In this document: piece after piece, positions 1 to 8,438 of the stretch
Layout: each line of letters starts with the position of its first letter
Numbering within the stretch: the first letter of the stretch is position 1
Assembly: GCA_903892365.1 (NCBI GenBank)
Contig: CAITIF010000741.1
Span: 1-10,054, forward strand
Direction of reading: 5' to 3'
DNA from: an uncultured Pirellula sp.
Lineage (GTDB): Bacteria > Planctomycetota > Planctomycetia > Pirellulales > Pirellulaceae
DNA: 10,054 nt
Notes under the pieces: generated by a model
Told to the model about the DNA's origin: nothing
Databases searched by the model: none
What the model saw: only the letters and a program-made list of their open reading frames with translations
Program-made: the position numbers and the translations under genes

Positions 1-1878
1 CTGGGTGTTTCTTTGATTATGCAAACCCCATCGCCACATGTCTCCAAGGAGAAAGGCCGCCGTACGTCCCTTCCCAAATCGTTGGGTGACCAGAGCCGGT
101 GCTTTGGAATTCGCGGAATCAACCGCTTCGGCGAGAACCGATGCGCCCGGCTTCACGCCGCGAGTGCGATTCAATACTTCAAAACTGGGCATCGTTGCCA
201 ACCGCTCTTTCTCGCTCGATTCGCTATCTTCGGTGCGCAAAAATGGCAACAACCATCCTTCGCGCGTCAGGGTGTATCGGACCGAAGGAGAATCTTCGAA
301 CTCAAGTTCTTCGTTCTTGTTGGTCTCCGAATCCGAAGTGGATTCTTCTCCATAGACAGGAAGCATTTGACCTAAAACGGAATCGCGAAACCCTCGTCCT
401 CCGATCGATTCTTCTCCCCCCAGAACCAGCAATCCGCCGCCACGTGTAGCTACAAACTGACGCAGCATGGATTGTTGGTCGGCGGAAAAAAATTCATGTT
501 CAAGATCGTCAATGATGATCGCGCTATACTCGAATAACTCCGTGGCATCCTTCGGAAGCCCTTTCTTGAGTTCGTTGGCGGAGGTTAGCCCAAGTCTTGC
601 AAAGACAGTTTCATCGTATTGTTCTTTTTCTTCGGGAATGACATCCTCGAACCCCGAAAACAAAGGGTTCGATTGGTCGACTGCTGAATCGCGAAAATCA
701 AATTTGATTTCCTTTTTGGCGATTCGAATCAGGGAAGTAATTTTGATCTCATCATCTTCATCGAGAGCTCGTTTCAAAAACTTGTATTCCCAATTGGGTC
801 GTCCCGCCACATAGAGGATTCGGTATGGACCCCTTCCACGATCGACGACCAAAAAGCGACTATTGTTCCCTAGGGTAAGCTCGGAAGTGGTTTCTGCACT
901 TGCTTGAGTTTCCTTGCTTGTTAAAGCGACTTCCACGGGCGTGGCATCCGCCGTGACCAGTTCCGATGCTCGGCGGGCCACGATGCGATAACCTTGAACA
1001 CCCGACTTCTCCGGCCGGAATCGAAACTCGGCCACCACCGGTGTATCATCTTGCTTCATGGTGATCATTTGATTTTCCACGACTTTGCCTGCCGCGTCGA
1101 TCAAGTCAACACGGATCGATTCACCGGAGCAACCCTGATGCGTCACTTTGACTTTAGCCGTGCATGGGGATGTTTCGAATTCAGACTGGGATAGCGTTAC
1201 GGAATCGATTCGAACATCCCGGGAAATGTTCAGGTCACCCAACCGAACCGGATAGACAGGGAAACCATATTCCGCAGCCAGATCTTCTGGCACTCGGTCC
1301 GTCGCTTGGCCGTCGGTCAGCAGCAAGACACCCGCGAGTGGCTTTCCTTGAAACCGGTCTTTCAGGGAACTCAGATTGCTGTACAAAGCCGAGTCGTTGC
1401 CTGAGTATTCAATCTTCCCTAAGGCTTCGCTCGGTTCCAAGCTCGAGTCGAAAAGAAAGCGCCGGACACGAAAGTCATCGGTCAGTTCACTAAGCCAGGG
1501 GGAGGAATCGTCAAGCACACTACTGAGCGAAGTTGCACCCTGCCGGACTCTTTGTTGATTCAGCACCTCCATGCTCTTGCTGCGATCAACCAAAATGGCA
1601 AAGCTGTTGGCTTGAGGCTTGGGCCGTTCTAAAGTTGCCATCGGTTCGAGCAAGCAAAAGAGCAAAAGCCCTATTCCGGTGCTTCGTAGGAGAACGCCAA
1701 AGATTCGCATCCACCATGATAAGCGACTTTGCCGATACGAAGCAAAACTCAGGAACATAAACACCAAAGCAACTGCTATTGCGGTACCCAGCCAGGCTCG
1801 ATTCCCGAAAACGAAATCGGAGTAGCCCGATTCTATTGCCATCAGTGGCGACACCAACGTGAAGGTTAGAACGTTCAT
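1..1878 (-). CDS. Membrane VWA protein with GATase-like domain (C-terminus cut by window edge)
   Basis: Reading the minus strand from the ATG at 1878 gives 626 uninterrupted codons to the window edge, so the C-terminus is missing. Two membrane segments lie near residues 28-47 and 60-78. They are followed by a VWA domain whose metal site (MIDAS) looks intact: DRSKS at 98-102 and LLLTDG at 185-190. After a beta-rich stretch (about 220-345) comes a GATase-like region: RILYVAGRPNWEYKFL from 353, AIIIDDLE near 453-460, GGGLLVLGGEESIGG near 480-494 and LLGDMWRW near 610-617. No cysteine sits at the Gly-Gly turn where a true amidotransferase has its nucleophile, so it is probably a binding domain, not an enzyme. 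Family members are usually longer, so part of the C-terminus is still to come. The ATG overlaps the upstream stop as ATGA; a weak AGGA lies about 12 bases upstream. An in-frame ATG at codon 13 is a less likely start. The domain identification is confident and the function unknown. Confidence 0.9.
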   Translation of the reverse strand, partial: MNVLTFTLVSPLMAIESGYSDFVFGNRAWLGTAIAVALVFMFLSFASYRQSRLSWWMRIFGVLLRSTGIGLLLFCLLEPMATLERPKPQANSFAILVDRSKSMEVLNQQRVRQGATSLSSVLDDSSPWLSELTDDFRVRRFLFDSSLEPSEALGKIEYSGNDSALYSNLSSLKDRFQGKPLAGVLLLTDGQATDRVPEDLAAEYGFPVYPVRLGDLNISRDVRIDSVTLSQSEFETSPCTAKVKVTHQGCSGESIRVDLIDAAGKVVENQMITMKQDDTPVVAEFRFRPEKSGVQGYRIVARRASELVTADATPVEVALTSKETQASAETTSELTLGNNSRFLVVDRGRGPYRILYVAGRPNWEYKFLKRALDEDDEIKITSLIRIAKKEIKFDFRDSAVDQSNPLFSGFEDVIPEEKEQYDETVFARLGLTSANELKKGLPKDATELFEYSAIIIDDLEHEFFSADQQSMLRQFVATRGGGLLVLGGEESIGGRGFRDSVLGQMLPVYGEESTSDSETNKNEELEFEDSPSVRYTLTREGWLLPFLRTEDSESSEKERLATMPSFEVLNRTRGVKPGASVLAEAVDSANSKAPALVTQRFGKGRTAAFLLGDMWRWGLHNQRNTQ

Positions 1879-4800
1879 TCAGGCTTGGTATCCTGCTTCT
1901 GCATGTTCTTTCCTGTTCCTAAGTTTTCGTAGTACCGGTCCAGCCGTTGTTGATAAAGGCTGGGGACGGGATCTCGATCGACAGGGATCAGTGCGTTGCG
2001 TTCGGCTGACAACCGAAGCAATTCTTCCTGAACCTTTTCGGTCAGCTGTTGCAGCGGATTGGCGATCAATTGACGAACGAGTGGCCATTCTGGCTCCTTG
2101 GCGTGCCGTTTGTAATCCACTCGCATCGACCGGACCGCCTCGCGAATTCGAGCTGCCTCTGCCCGCATTTCGGGATCTCGAACTAGTTCTTCCACGTCCC
2201 TGATGGAATCGGACCATGAGGAATAGGATTCACCCGTAATGGGATTACCAGCAATGGGCTCACGATCAATGGGATCGCCAGCGGAACCTTCGCGGTTAGC
2301 CTCTTGGCCAATCTGCCGCTCGGCTCGCTGCAATTCACCAAGTGCCCGTCGCAAGGATTCTTCTTCACTTCCCAATACTCCTTGTGCTGCTTCCTCGATC
2401 CCAGCTTTCAAATCCTGAATGCCCTGCTTCACTTCATCGGCCATACGATTGGCAGGCTCTTGCAACCCTCGTTCCATCAAGATTGGTATTTGATCCAAAC
2501 GCTGCTCGATGGCCTTTTGTTTGGTTTCACGGAACGTTTCGTACAGTTGTTCTGACAGCAACGGCTCACTGGATTCCGCTTCCGAAACGGTTTCTCGGAC
2601 CTTCTCTAAAATTTGATTGAGATCGCGCTTTTGGCTTTGCCAATTCGGTTGACCAGGCTTTTCGGGTTGGGGCTCACCTTCTGGTCGCAATGGGGATGCT
2701 GTCCCGTTCTTGTCATCGTCGTTTGTCGCATTCTCTGCCTCGGCCAAGCCTTCCGAGTTGGCCCCCGAATTCTTGGGATCGGAGCTCGTACGTTTGGGCT
2801 TTTGGACTTGCTCCGAAAGGGCTTGCTGTTGCTTTTCAAGGGCTTCAGCCTGCTCGAGCAACTGTCGCATGGTCTGGTCGAACTGATTGGATGATTCTTT
2901 ACGAAGCTGCTCGCGGGTCTCCTCCAATTGTCGTTGAGCTCGCGTTCCAGACGACAGAGACTGCGAAGTCTCACCTTGCGATAACGACTGAGTCGACTTT
3001 TGCAGTTCACTTCTCGCTTGCTCCGTTTGCTCACGTGCTTCTTGCATGGCTTGCCGATTCTCCGGCTCATTCATGCGTTCCAGCAGTTCGTCGGTGTCGC
3101 GCAAAAGCTCCTCTTGATTGTCACGGAGTCGCTGAAGTTGCTCTTCGAGCTCCTTCTTTTTTTCCTCCGTTTTCGCCTCTCGCAACTCGGTTTCTAGATT
3201 CTTCAGTTGTTCGTTGACGTCCTTTTGTCGACGTGCAAGCTCCTCCAAACGGTTCATCACTTGGCGGTTTTCGCGTTGTGCAGAGGGTTCAGCGGTCTCT
3301 GCTTGCTGCTCCGTCTCGTAGCGATTGTCGTCCTGTTCCAGTTGCAGCTGTTCCAATTGTTCCTGACGATCGCGTTGGCTGGCGCTTTGAGACGATTGGG
3401 ATTGCTGTTGTTGCGATTTTACGATTTGATGTTCGCGAGCACGTAGTTTTAAAAGCGTTTCGTAGGCATTGCGCTCTTGTCGCAGCGCCTGCTGTAGATC
3501 CCCCAGATCGGCAGCGGACAAAGAACTTTCCAAGTGTTCTACCGACAATGTCATTGCGTCGCGAACCTTCTCAAGATACTGCAACGACTTTTCATCTTGC
3601 AACGTTTGCTTGAGATCCTCTGTTTGCCCCAAGGCCTCTTGTTGGGAATCCAAAATCGTTTGGACATCCGCCCCAAAGGAAAGGCTTATGGAAGACTGCT
3701 TTTCGCGTCGCAGTACATTCCATGTAGCAGACATAATTTGTTTTTGCAGTTCCGCTAAATCTTCCGCTTTCTTTTCCCCTTCGCTTTGCTGCTGTTGTTG
3801 TTGTTGTTGTTGCTCGGACATCGAGGGCCCTTCGCGGAAAACTTCCTCGAACGGTCGCACCTCGGCAAAGAACATTTCGCCTTCCACGCGGCGCGGTTGG
3901 CCATTGCGGTCGATATCCTCGCTCCAAAAATAGTAGTTAACCAACTGGTCCGCTTCGGCGTTCATCGACTCTAAGTCAACGAGATACGAGATCTCGGCCT
4001 TGCCTGGTTTCTGTTGTAGGGTTTGAACTTCGGCGTCGTGTGGTTCGGCATCCCCCAAGGTCACGACTACCCCAGATTTTTGAATTCCAAAGTCATCGGT
4101 GACGGTGGCTCGAATTTGAAACTCCTGTAGCGGCGATACTCGACTGTCGGAAGCCCGTTCAAGTTTGATTTCAGGCTCCGCATTTGGCAGTACTTTTGCC
4201 GATAGCTCCTCCATGAATTTGCACTCACGCAGTTCCTGATCGACGAGCCGAACTTTCCAACGTTGCGAATCTGTCATCACAAAAGACACGCGATAACAAA
4301 GTGGATTTTCGGAGGATGGCACGAGGGGGGTCACATTCCCTGTCTCATCAATCAATTCAGCAATCGCGACAGGTTTGTTAACAAAACAGCTCCAGGTCAA
4401 TGTTGCTCCATCAACAACCGTCACCCTTCGTGTGTTTTCAATCTCTTTAGATTCTAAGTTAGCGTATGTAGGCGATTCGATCTTTGCATCGCTCCGCATC
4501 AAAGCTGGATAGGCAAAAGTCGTGATCTTGAATTCACGAGTGAGTCCATCCAGAAAGTCGACGCGATAAGAAAGGTCCGTTTGAATAGCCGTAAGATAGG
4601 CACTGAAAACCGGATCTTTCAAACTACGGCTCATCGATTCGCGAGAACCTTTATTGGATTCGCTGGATGTTTCTAACCATGCTTCGGGGGGAACCTTGCC
4701 AGGAAAACGAACGGAAACCATCACATCCGTACCTTGCTCGCATTCGATGTCGCCCGGTTCCACCACGGGACTGATCATCGTTAAGTCCCCCGTCAGGGAT

Positions 4801-5309
4801 GGCACAGACGATGCGGAAGCGACATACGACCCTTCCCAAACTCTGCCGATAACCAGGATTGCAAACATCAGAGAAAGAAACTGGCACGTCCAAGCCAATA
4901 GAACTCGACCAGCTGGAATCACTTTGGACCAATCGTGCGTACGAGCATGGCGTACCGTATCGTCGATCAAGGATTTTTCGAAGAAACCATCTGTTTTCTT
5001 CAATTGAATCGCGGTAATCAAACGTTCTTGAAGCGAAGGAAACGCCGCTTCGATTTGCGATGCGACCCAACGTCGGTCTTGATACCGACGCTTGGAAAGC
5101 AACCACGTTCCAACCATGGTTATTGCGACCACACCGATTCCAACGATCGCTTGTTGCCAGCTCAGTAATCGAGAGAATTCGCCTGTAGCAGTACCTATCA
5201 TCCAGACGGCTGCCAGAACGCACCAAGCAATCGTCAGTGCCCATATCCATTGCAGGAACCGATATCGCCGAGCGACCGAATCCACGAGAAAGGAAAGATT
5301 GTTGTTCAT
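1875..5309 (-). CDS. Large Gln/Glu-rich coiled-coil membrane protein, DUF4175-like
   Basis: This 1144-residue protein has three predicted membrane segments near the N-terminus (about 19-40, 53-72 and 135-157). A beta-rich, probably extracytoplasmic region follows (about 160-490). Then comes a long helical, coiled-coil-prone region very rich in Gln, Glu, Arg and Leu (about 510-860), an acidic Asn/Asp/Pro-rich linker (about 870-910) and a second helical part to the end. A run of nine glutamines sits at 500-508 and three five-residue repeats at 1011-1025. The architecture of N-terminal membrane helices plus a long helical tail resembles DUF4175 proteins, and relatives accompany MoxR/DUF58/BatA genes in planctomycetes; the family name is from memory. 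The chosen ATG at 5309 overlaps the upstream TGA as ATGA. A frame extension to a TTG at 5333 would overlap the upstream gene by 28 bases and is less likely. It probably acts as a scaffold or tether for the neighbouring VWA proteins (inference). Confidence 0.88.
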   Translation of the reverse strand: MNNNLSFLVDSVARRYRFLQWIWALTIAWCVLAAVWMIGTATGEFSRLLSWQQAIVGIGVVAITMVGTWLLSKRRYQDRRWVASQIEAAFPSLQERLITAIQLKKTDGFFEKSLIDDTVRHARTHDWSKVIPAGRVLLAWTCQFLSLMFAILVIGRVWEGSYVASASSVPSLTGDLTMISPVVEPGDIECEQGTDVMVSVRFPGKVPPEAWLETSSESNKGSRESMSRSLKDPVFSAYLTAIQTDLSYRVDFLDGLTREFKITTFAYPALMRSDAKIESPTYANLESKEIENTRRVTVVDGATLTWSCFVNKPVAIAELIDETGNVTPLVPSSENPLCYRVSFVMTDSQRWKVRLVDQELRECKFMEELSAKVLPNAEPEIKLERASDSRVSPLQEFQIRATVTDDFGIQKSGVVVTLGDAEPHDAEVQTLQQKPGKAEISYLVDLESMNAEADQLVNYYFWSEDIDRNGQPRRVEGEMFFAEVRPFEEVFREGPSMSEQQQQQQQQQSEGEKKAEDLAELQKQIMSATWNVLRREKQSSISLSFGADVQTILDSQQEALGQTEDLKQTLQDEKSLQYLEKVRDAMTLSVEHLESSLSAADLGDLQQALRQERNAYETLLKLRAREHQIVKSQQQQSQSSQSASQRDRQEQLEQLQLEQDDNRYETEQQAETAEPSAQRENRQVMNRLEELARRQKDVNEQLKNLETELREAKTEEKKKELEEQLQRLRDNQEELLRDTDELLERMNEPENRQAMQEAREQTEQARSELQKSTQSLSQGETSQSLSSGTRAQRQLEETREQLRKESSNQFDQTMRQLLEQAEALEKQQQALSEQVQKPKRTSSDPKNSGANSEGLAEAENATNDDDKNGTASPLRPEGEPQPEKPGQPNWQSQKRDLNQILEKVRETVSEAESSEPLLSEQLYETFRETKQKAIEQRLDQIPILMERGLQEPANRMADEVKQGIQDLKAGIEEAAQGVLGSEEESLRRALGELQRAERQIGQEANREGSAGDPIDREPIAGNPITGESYSSWSDSIRDVEELVRDPEMRAEAARIREAVRSMRVDYKRHAKEPEWPLVRQLIANPLQQLTEKVQEELLRLSAERNALIPVDRDPVPSLYQQRLDRYYENLGTGKNMQKQDTKPE
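2236..2280 (-). repeat. Three 15-base repeats encoding five-residue units
   Basis: The plus-strand core aatggg recurs at 2238, 2253 and 2268 with a period of 15 bases. The coiled-coil protein reads GDPID, REPIA, GNPIT at residues 1011-1025, i.e. a unit of two variable residues, then Pro-Ile and one variable residue. The stretch is a proline-containing break between two helical segments. It is not the pentapeptide-repeat family. Confidence 0.85.
3786..3812 (-). repeat. CAA/CAG triplet run encoding nine glutamines
   Basis: Read on the coding strand, the run is six CAA codons, two CAG codons and one CAA codon. It encodes Q500-Q508 of the coiled-coil protein. It sits at the boundary between the beta-rich region and the long helical region. 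Triplet runs of this kind can change length by slippage without shifting the frame. Confidence 0.95.
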
Positions 5310-7459
5310 TTGCTGCGAGACCTTATGATACAAACCGCGGATTCAGTTCCGGCAAGACCAAGAACACCGATCACAAGCCAGCGCCACCAACCTTGCTGCG
5401 CCTCTAATTCGATGGCTTGCAATTGGCGTTGCTTTTGTATGGCTCGTTCAGGTGAGTTAACGTCTGCCATGTTCACACCCAGTCTCTCCAGGCATTCGCT
5501 ATCGGCAGGTAGGACTAAACTCTCCGATTCATTCAGGTTCACGGCAAAGGTCTGAACCATCTTCTCTTCACGCCATCGTTGATAAATGCCTGGCTCCCCA
5601 AGAGCGCATCGGTACATTTTTTTGTTCTTGTCCGCATCGTTCGATGTGATCTCCTCCGAGATCACGTTGCCAAAGGGGACACCTTGCATGGCCTTCCCCA
5701 TGGGGTCGACAATGCGTTCCTGATCATTCCGAATCACTTCATCGCCAACGTAGTACGTTTTTGCATCCTGCACATCGCGAGCCGCAACGCGAAACAAGTT
5801 GGAGATGATTGGTACAAACTTACTAGAGAGGGCCAATTGTGATTGGCTTGGTTGCCACCCAGCCGAAAGAACCCATAGCAAACCTTTTCCCTTCTCCTTG
5901 GACAGCAACGCTGGCGAACCATCATCAAAGCTTGCTAGCGTTTTCCACAGATTGGGCTCGCTTGGTAAAAGATCGCGATGGCTCCAAAATCGAACTTTCG
6001 TAAAGTCATTGAACCTTGCGTCTGCCAAGTCGGCAAACACGGGATGGCGGAAGTCAATCCGCTGGAGCATCGAGTAGTCCTTGGGTTTTGCTTCCGTGAC
6101 TGCGACGGCGGTGCCCGCGATATTTGCGAATGCCTTTTGGTAATCGTCGGAAGTAAAGCCTGCATCCTCGGAAATGGACTGGTCCAGTACCCAAAGTACA
6201 TGCCCGCCTTGTTCGAGATAAGCTGACAAACCACTCAGATCCCGATCCTTCAGTTCCGAGGCAACAATGATCCAGGGTGTAGTGCTGGGACTGGGCCATT
6301 CTGCCGTGCTGTCTGGTTCGCGAGTCTCTACATTGACTATCCGCGTTGGGGTACTTAGCGGAATCTGAGCCACAAAGTAACCCAAAGAATCTTCGCGCTC
6401 GCGCGACTTGGATTCCATCACCAAGACGGAACAAGTACTCGATTGCTGGGTCGCCACGTAGTACCTGTTATCAAAATCTACGGAATCACCAACTAGCTTC
6501 AAGTACTGGGCGTCTGCGGAAGGCACGGGCATCGCGTTTACGATACTGCCACCACTGGGTACACTCGTTCGAAATTCGGTACCGAGGATCTCGTCTTTGG
6601 CATTTCTCCAAGAAAGTTGAAACTCGTTCGCATTCGACTTCGGCGAATTGCTTACCCGAATACGAATTTGATTGGAATCCGCCGATGCGGTTTCCAACTC
6701 TTGAGTGGATGTGGCGTTCAGCAGGGTGGCGTTGGCGTTGCCTGGCGTTCCAGATTCGATTCGTTCGATACGAACGCGGGTGTTGGGTGGCCAAGCGTAA
6801 TTGGCGAGCGCATCAAGGGTCATCCCACTCTGGAGGTCTGTGATGATCACTATTTCGCCAGCCCCCGCGGCCCCTTCGTCGATGGAACTGATCTGTGCTT
6901 GCAGTGCGTCCGTCGCTTGTACCAGAGCCAAACCTAAGTCGGTCCTATTCCAAGATGGCGAGGCCTTGTTGAGCGAATCTAACGCAAGCGATTGTCGCTG
7001 CGAAGGTAGCACTTGAATTGCTTCTTCAATCGGCAACAAAGGACGCAAGGATTGGTCGAATGCGTAAACGGCGATCGTGTCTGTGATTTTAGAATATTCA
7101 ATTAGTTCTTTGATCTTGGTTTTGGCTTGTTCCATCATTCCATCGCGCCGCATGCTTGCGCTACAATCGAGCAAAAAGACTCGCTGTAAACCAAGCGCAG
7201 GGGCTTCCCCCAGGGAGGCCACGTTCCAATAAGGACGTGAAAAGGCTACGGCCAGCATCGCAATTGCCGCCACACGCAAGGCCAGCAGTAGCCAATGGTC
7301 GACCCTGCTTTGCTGAGTCAACCGCGGTGCTGCCGGCTCTAAAAACATTAAGGAACTAAATGTTTGTCGATCCTTGGGTCGCTTTCGGACCAAGTGAAAC
7401 AAGATCGGGGCCGCGATGGCAAGGGCTGCTAAAGCATACAAGGGAGTCAGGAAATTCAT
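5306..7459 (-). CDS. BatA-like membrane protein with VWA domain
   Basis: This is a 717-residue protein. It starts with the typical BatA (aerotolerance regulator) N-terminal double-membrane region: MNFLTPLYALAALAIAAPIL at 1-20, then a basic stretch with KRPKDRQTFSSLMFLEP and a second membrane segment near 56-74. The VWA domain follows, with MIDAS residues DCSAS at 98-102, a threonine in NRTDLGLAL near 173 and ITDLQSG near 206-212. The middle has beta-rich sequence and a GATase-like element (WIIVASEL, then LSAYLEQGGHVLWVLD). A final membrane helix lies near 691-710, so the protein is anchored at both ends. The ATG at 7459 is preferred because the BatA signature begins exactly there and it overlaps the DUF58 stop as ATGA. 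The frame stays open upstream but only through DUF58 coding sequence. VWA proteins of this type bind partners through a metal ion. The known Bat proteins are linked to stress tolerance in Bacteroides, but the role here is not established. Confidence 0.92.
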   Translation of the reverse strand: MNFLTPLYALAALAIAAPILFHLVRKRPKDRQTFSSLMFLEPAAPRLTQQSRVDHWLLLALRVAAIAMLAVAFSRPYWNVASLGEAPALGLQRVFLLDCSASMRRDGMMEQAKTKIKELIEYSKITDTIAVYAFDQSLRPLLPIEEAIQVLPSQRQSLALDSLNKASPSWNRTDLGLALVQATDALQAQISSIDEGAAGAGEIVIITDLQSGMTLDALANYAWPPNTRVRIERIESGTPGNANATLLNATSTQELETASADSNQIRIRVSNSPKSNANEFQLSWRNAKDEILGTEFRTSVPSGGSIVNAMPVPSADAQYLKLVGDSVDFDNRYYVATQQSSTCSVLVMESKSREREDSLGYFVAQIPLSTPTRIVNVETREPDSTAEWPSPSTTPWIIVASELKDRDLSGLSAYLEQGGHVLWVLDQSISEDAGFTSDDYQKAFANIAGTAVAVTEAKPKDYSMLQRIDFRHPVFADLADARFNDFTKVRFWSHRDLLPSEPNLWKTLASFDDGSPALLSKEKGKGLLWVLSAGWQPSQSQLALSSKFVPIISNLFRVAARDVQDAKTYYVGDEVIRNDQERIVDPMGKAMQGVPFGNVISEEITSNDADKNKKMYRCALGEPGIYQRWREEKMVQTFAVNLNESESLVLPADSECLERLGVNMADVNSPERAIQKQRQLQAIELEAQQGWWRWLVIGVLGLAGTESAVCIIRSRSK

Positions 7460-8436
7460 CGGAGGCTCTCGCGTTTCTTGCCACCCTGCTGTCGATAAAG
7501 CAAATCGAACAGTGCATGCTCGACAGAATCGGTGGATATCAACGATGTCCAACTGATCCCCAACTGAGCGCTCATCTGCACGAGTTCGGATTCATGTTGA
7601 CGAAACTTGTGTTGGTATTTCTCTCTGGCCTTCTCGGGATCGATATGCATTTCCCGGCCCGTTTCAACATCGGTAAGCATAGCGGGGTTCTTGATACTTA
7701 ACGTGATTTCACAGGGGTCGCAAACTCGCAATAGCATAATCTCATGTTGGCGTGCTCGCAAAAAAGACAAGGGCTCGCGCAGACTCTCTGGCGGCACTAA
7801 AAAGTCGGACACAATCAAGATCAAACTGCGATGGCGAACAATCTCCGCAAGATGCGCCAAGGGCTTGCGTAGATCGGTCGAGGTCCCTAGAGTGGATTTT
7901 TCCAAAAGCGAAAGGATGCGTTTCATTTGACCTGGGCGATAACGAGCCGCCAAGAACTCGGTCACATCCTGCTCAAAGGTAAGCACCCCAACCGCGTCGC
8001 GTTGTAAGGTCAGATAGTAGGCAAGCGTCGCCGAAAGAGTCCTTGCGTAGTCCATCTTGGAGTATTCGATCGAGCTATACTCCATCGACTTACTTTGATC
8101 GACAACGATGTAGCATCGTCGATTGGTCTCATCCTCAAACTTCTTGATGTAGAAGCGATCGCTCCTGGCGTACAATTTCCAATCGATGGAACGTGGGTCG
8201 TCCCCTTCGCTGAAGGGTCGGTATTCACTGAACTCAACCGAGAATCCATGGAGCGGACTTCGGTGCAACCCGTTGTGGAAACCATCAACGACCGACTTGG
8301 CTCGCAATTGCATATCCTTGATACGCATCAAGGCCGACATATCGATCCAGGAATCTGCCGACTTTAGCTTGTTCTCCAAGCTAGACTTCCGCGCATGCTT
8401 TTCCATCGGCTCCGGTCGGGCGATAGGCTGTTTCAT
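7456..8436 (-). CDS. DUF58 family protein (VWA-like fold)
   Basis: This is a 326-residue soluble protein with no membrane segment or signal peptide. The DUF58 hallmark is clear at about 64-103: GFSVEFSEYRPFSEGDDPR, then IDWKLYARSDRFYIKKFEDE. The VWA-like fold that follows has a complete metal-site pattern: VVDQSKSM with D113, S115 and S117, threonines at GTSTDL near 184-189, and LIVSDF with D211. DUF58 proteins are standard partners of MoxR ATPases, and this gene sits directly behind MoxR: the MoxR TAA and this ATG are separated by two bases. A GAGG about 10 bases before the ATG at 8436 is a plausible ribosome site; an ATG at codon 11 is an alternative start because the first 30 residues are poorly conserved in style. 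Its stop overlaps the next gene as ATGA. It is probably a cytosolic adaptor between the ATPase and the membrane VWA proteins (inference). Confidence 0.95.
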   Translation of the reverse strand: MKQPIARPEPMEKHARKSSLENKLKSADSWIDMSALMRIKDMQLRAKSVVDGFHNGLHRSPLHGFSVEFSEYRPFSEGDDPRSIDWKLYARSDRFYIKKFEDETNRRCYIVVDQSKSMEYSSIEYSKMDYARTLSATLAYYLTLQRDAVGVLTFEQDVTEFLAARYRPGQMKRILSLLEKSTLGTSTDLRKPLAHLAEIVRHRSLILIVSDFLVPPESLREPLSFLRARQHEIMLLRVCDPCEITLSIKNPAMLTDVETGREMHIDPEKAREKYQHKFRQHESELVQMSAQLGISWTSLISTDSVEHALFDLLYRQQGGKKRESLR

Positions 8437-8438
8437 CG

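Noticed and set aside
467..814. Plus-strand open frame, serine-rich
   Set aside because: It is antisense to the VWA/GATase-like gene, whose frame is continuous and carries clear motifs.
2690..3217. Plus-strand open frame of 175 codons
   Set aside because: It is antisense to the coiled-coil gene; the low-complexity Gln/Glu coding sequence keeps other frames open. It has no recognisable domain.
3469..3933. Plus-strand open frame with Cys/Ser-rich product
   Set aside because: The cysteine run is only the CAA/CAG tract read in another frame on the opposite strand.
4651..5250. Minus-strand open frame of 199 codons
   Set aside because: It is out of frame within the coiled-coil gene, whose membrane segments and homology-like features fit the main frame.
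5310..5333. TTG start extending the coiled-coil protein by eight residues
   Set aside because: The ATG at 5309 gives an exact ATGA overlap matching the two neighbouring junctions.
7460..7552. Upstream extension of the BatA-like protein by 31 residues
   Set aside because: The BatA signature begins at the ATG at 7459 and the extension is inside DUF58 coding sequence.
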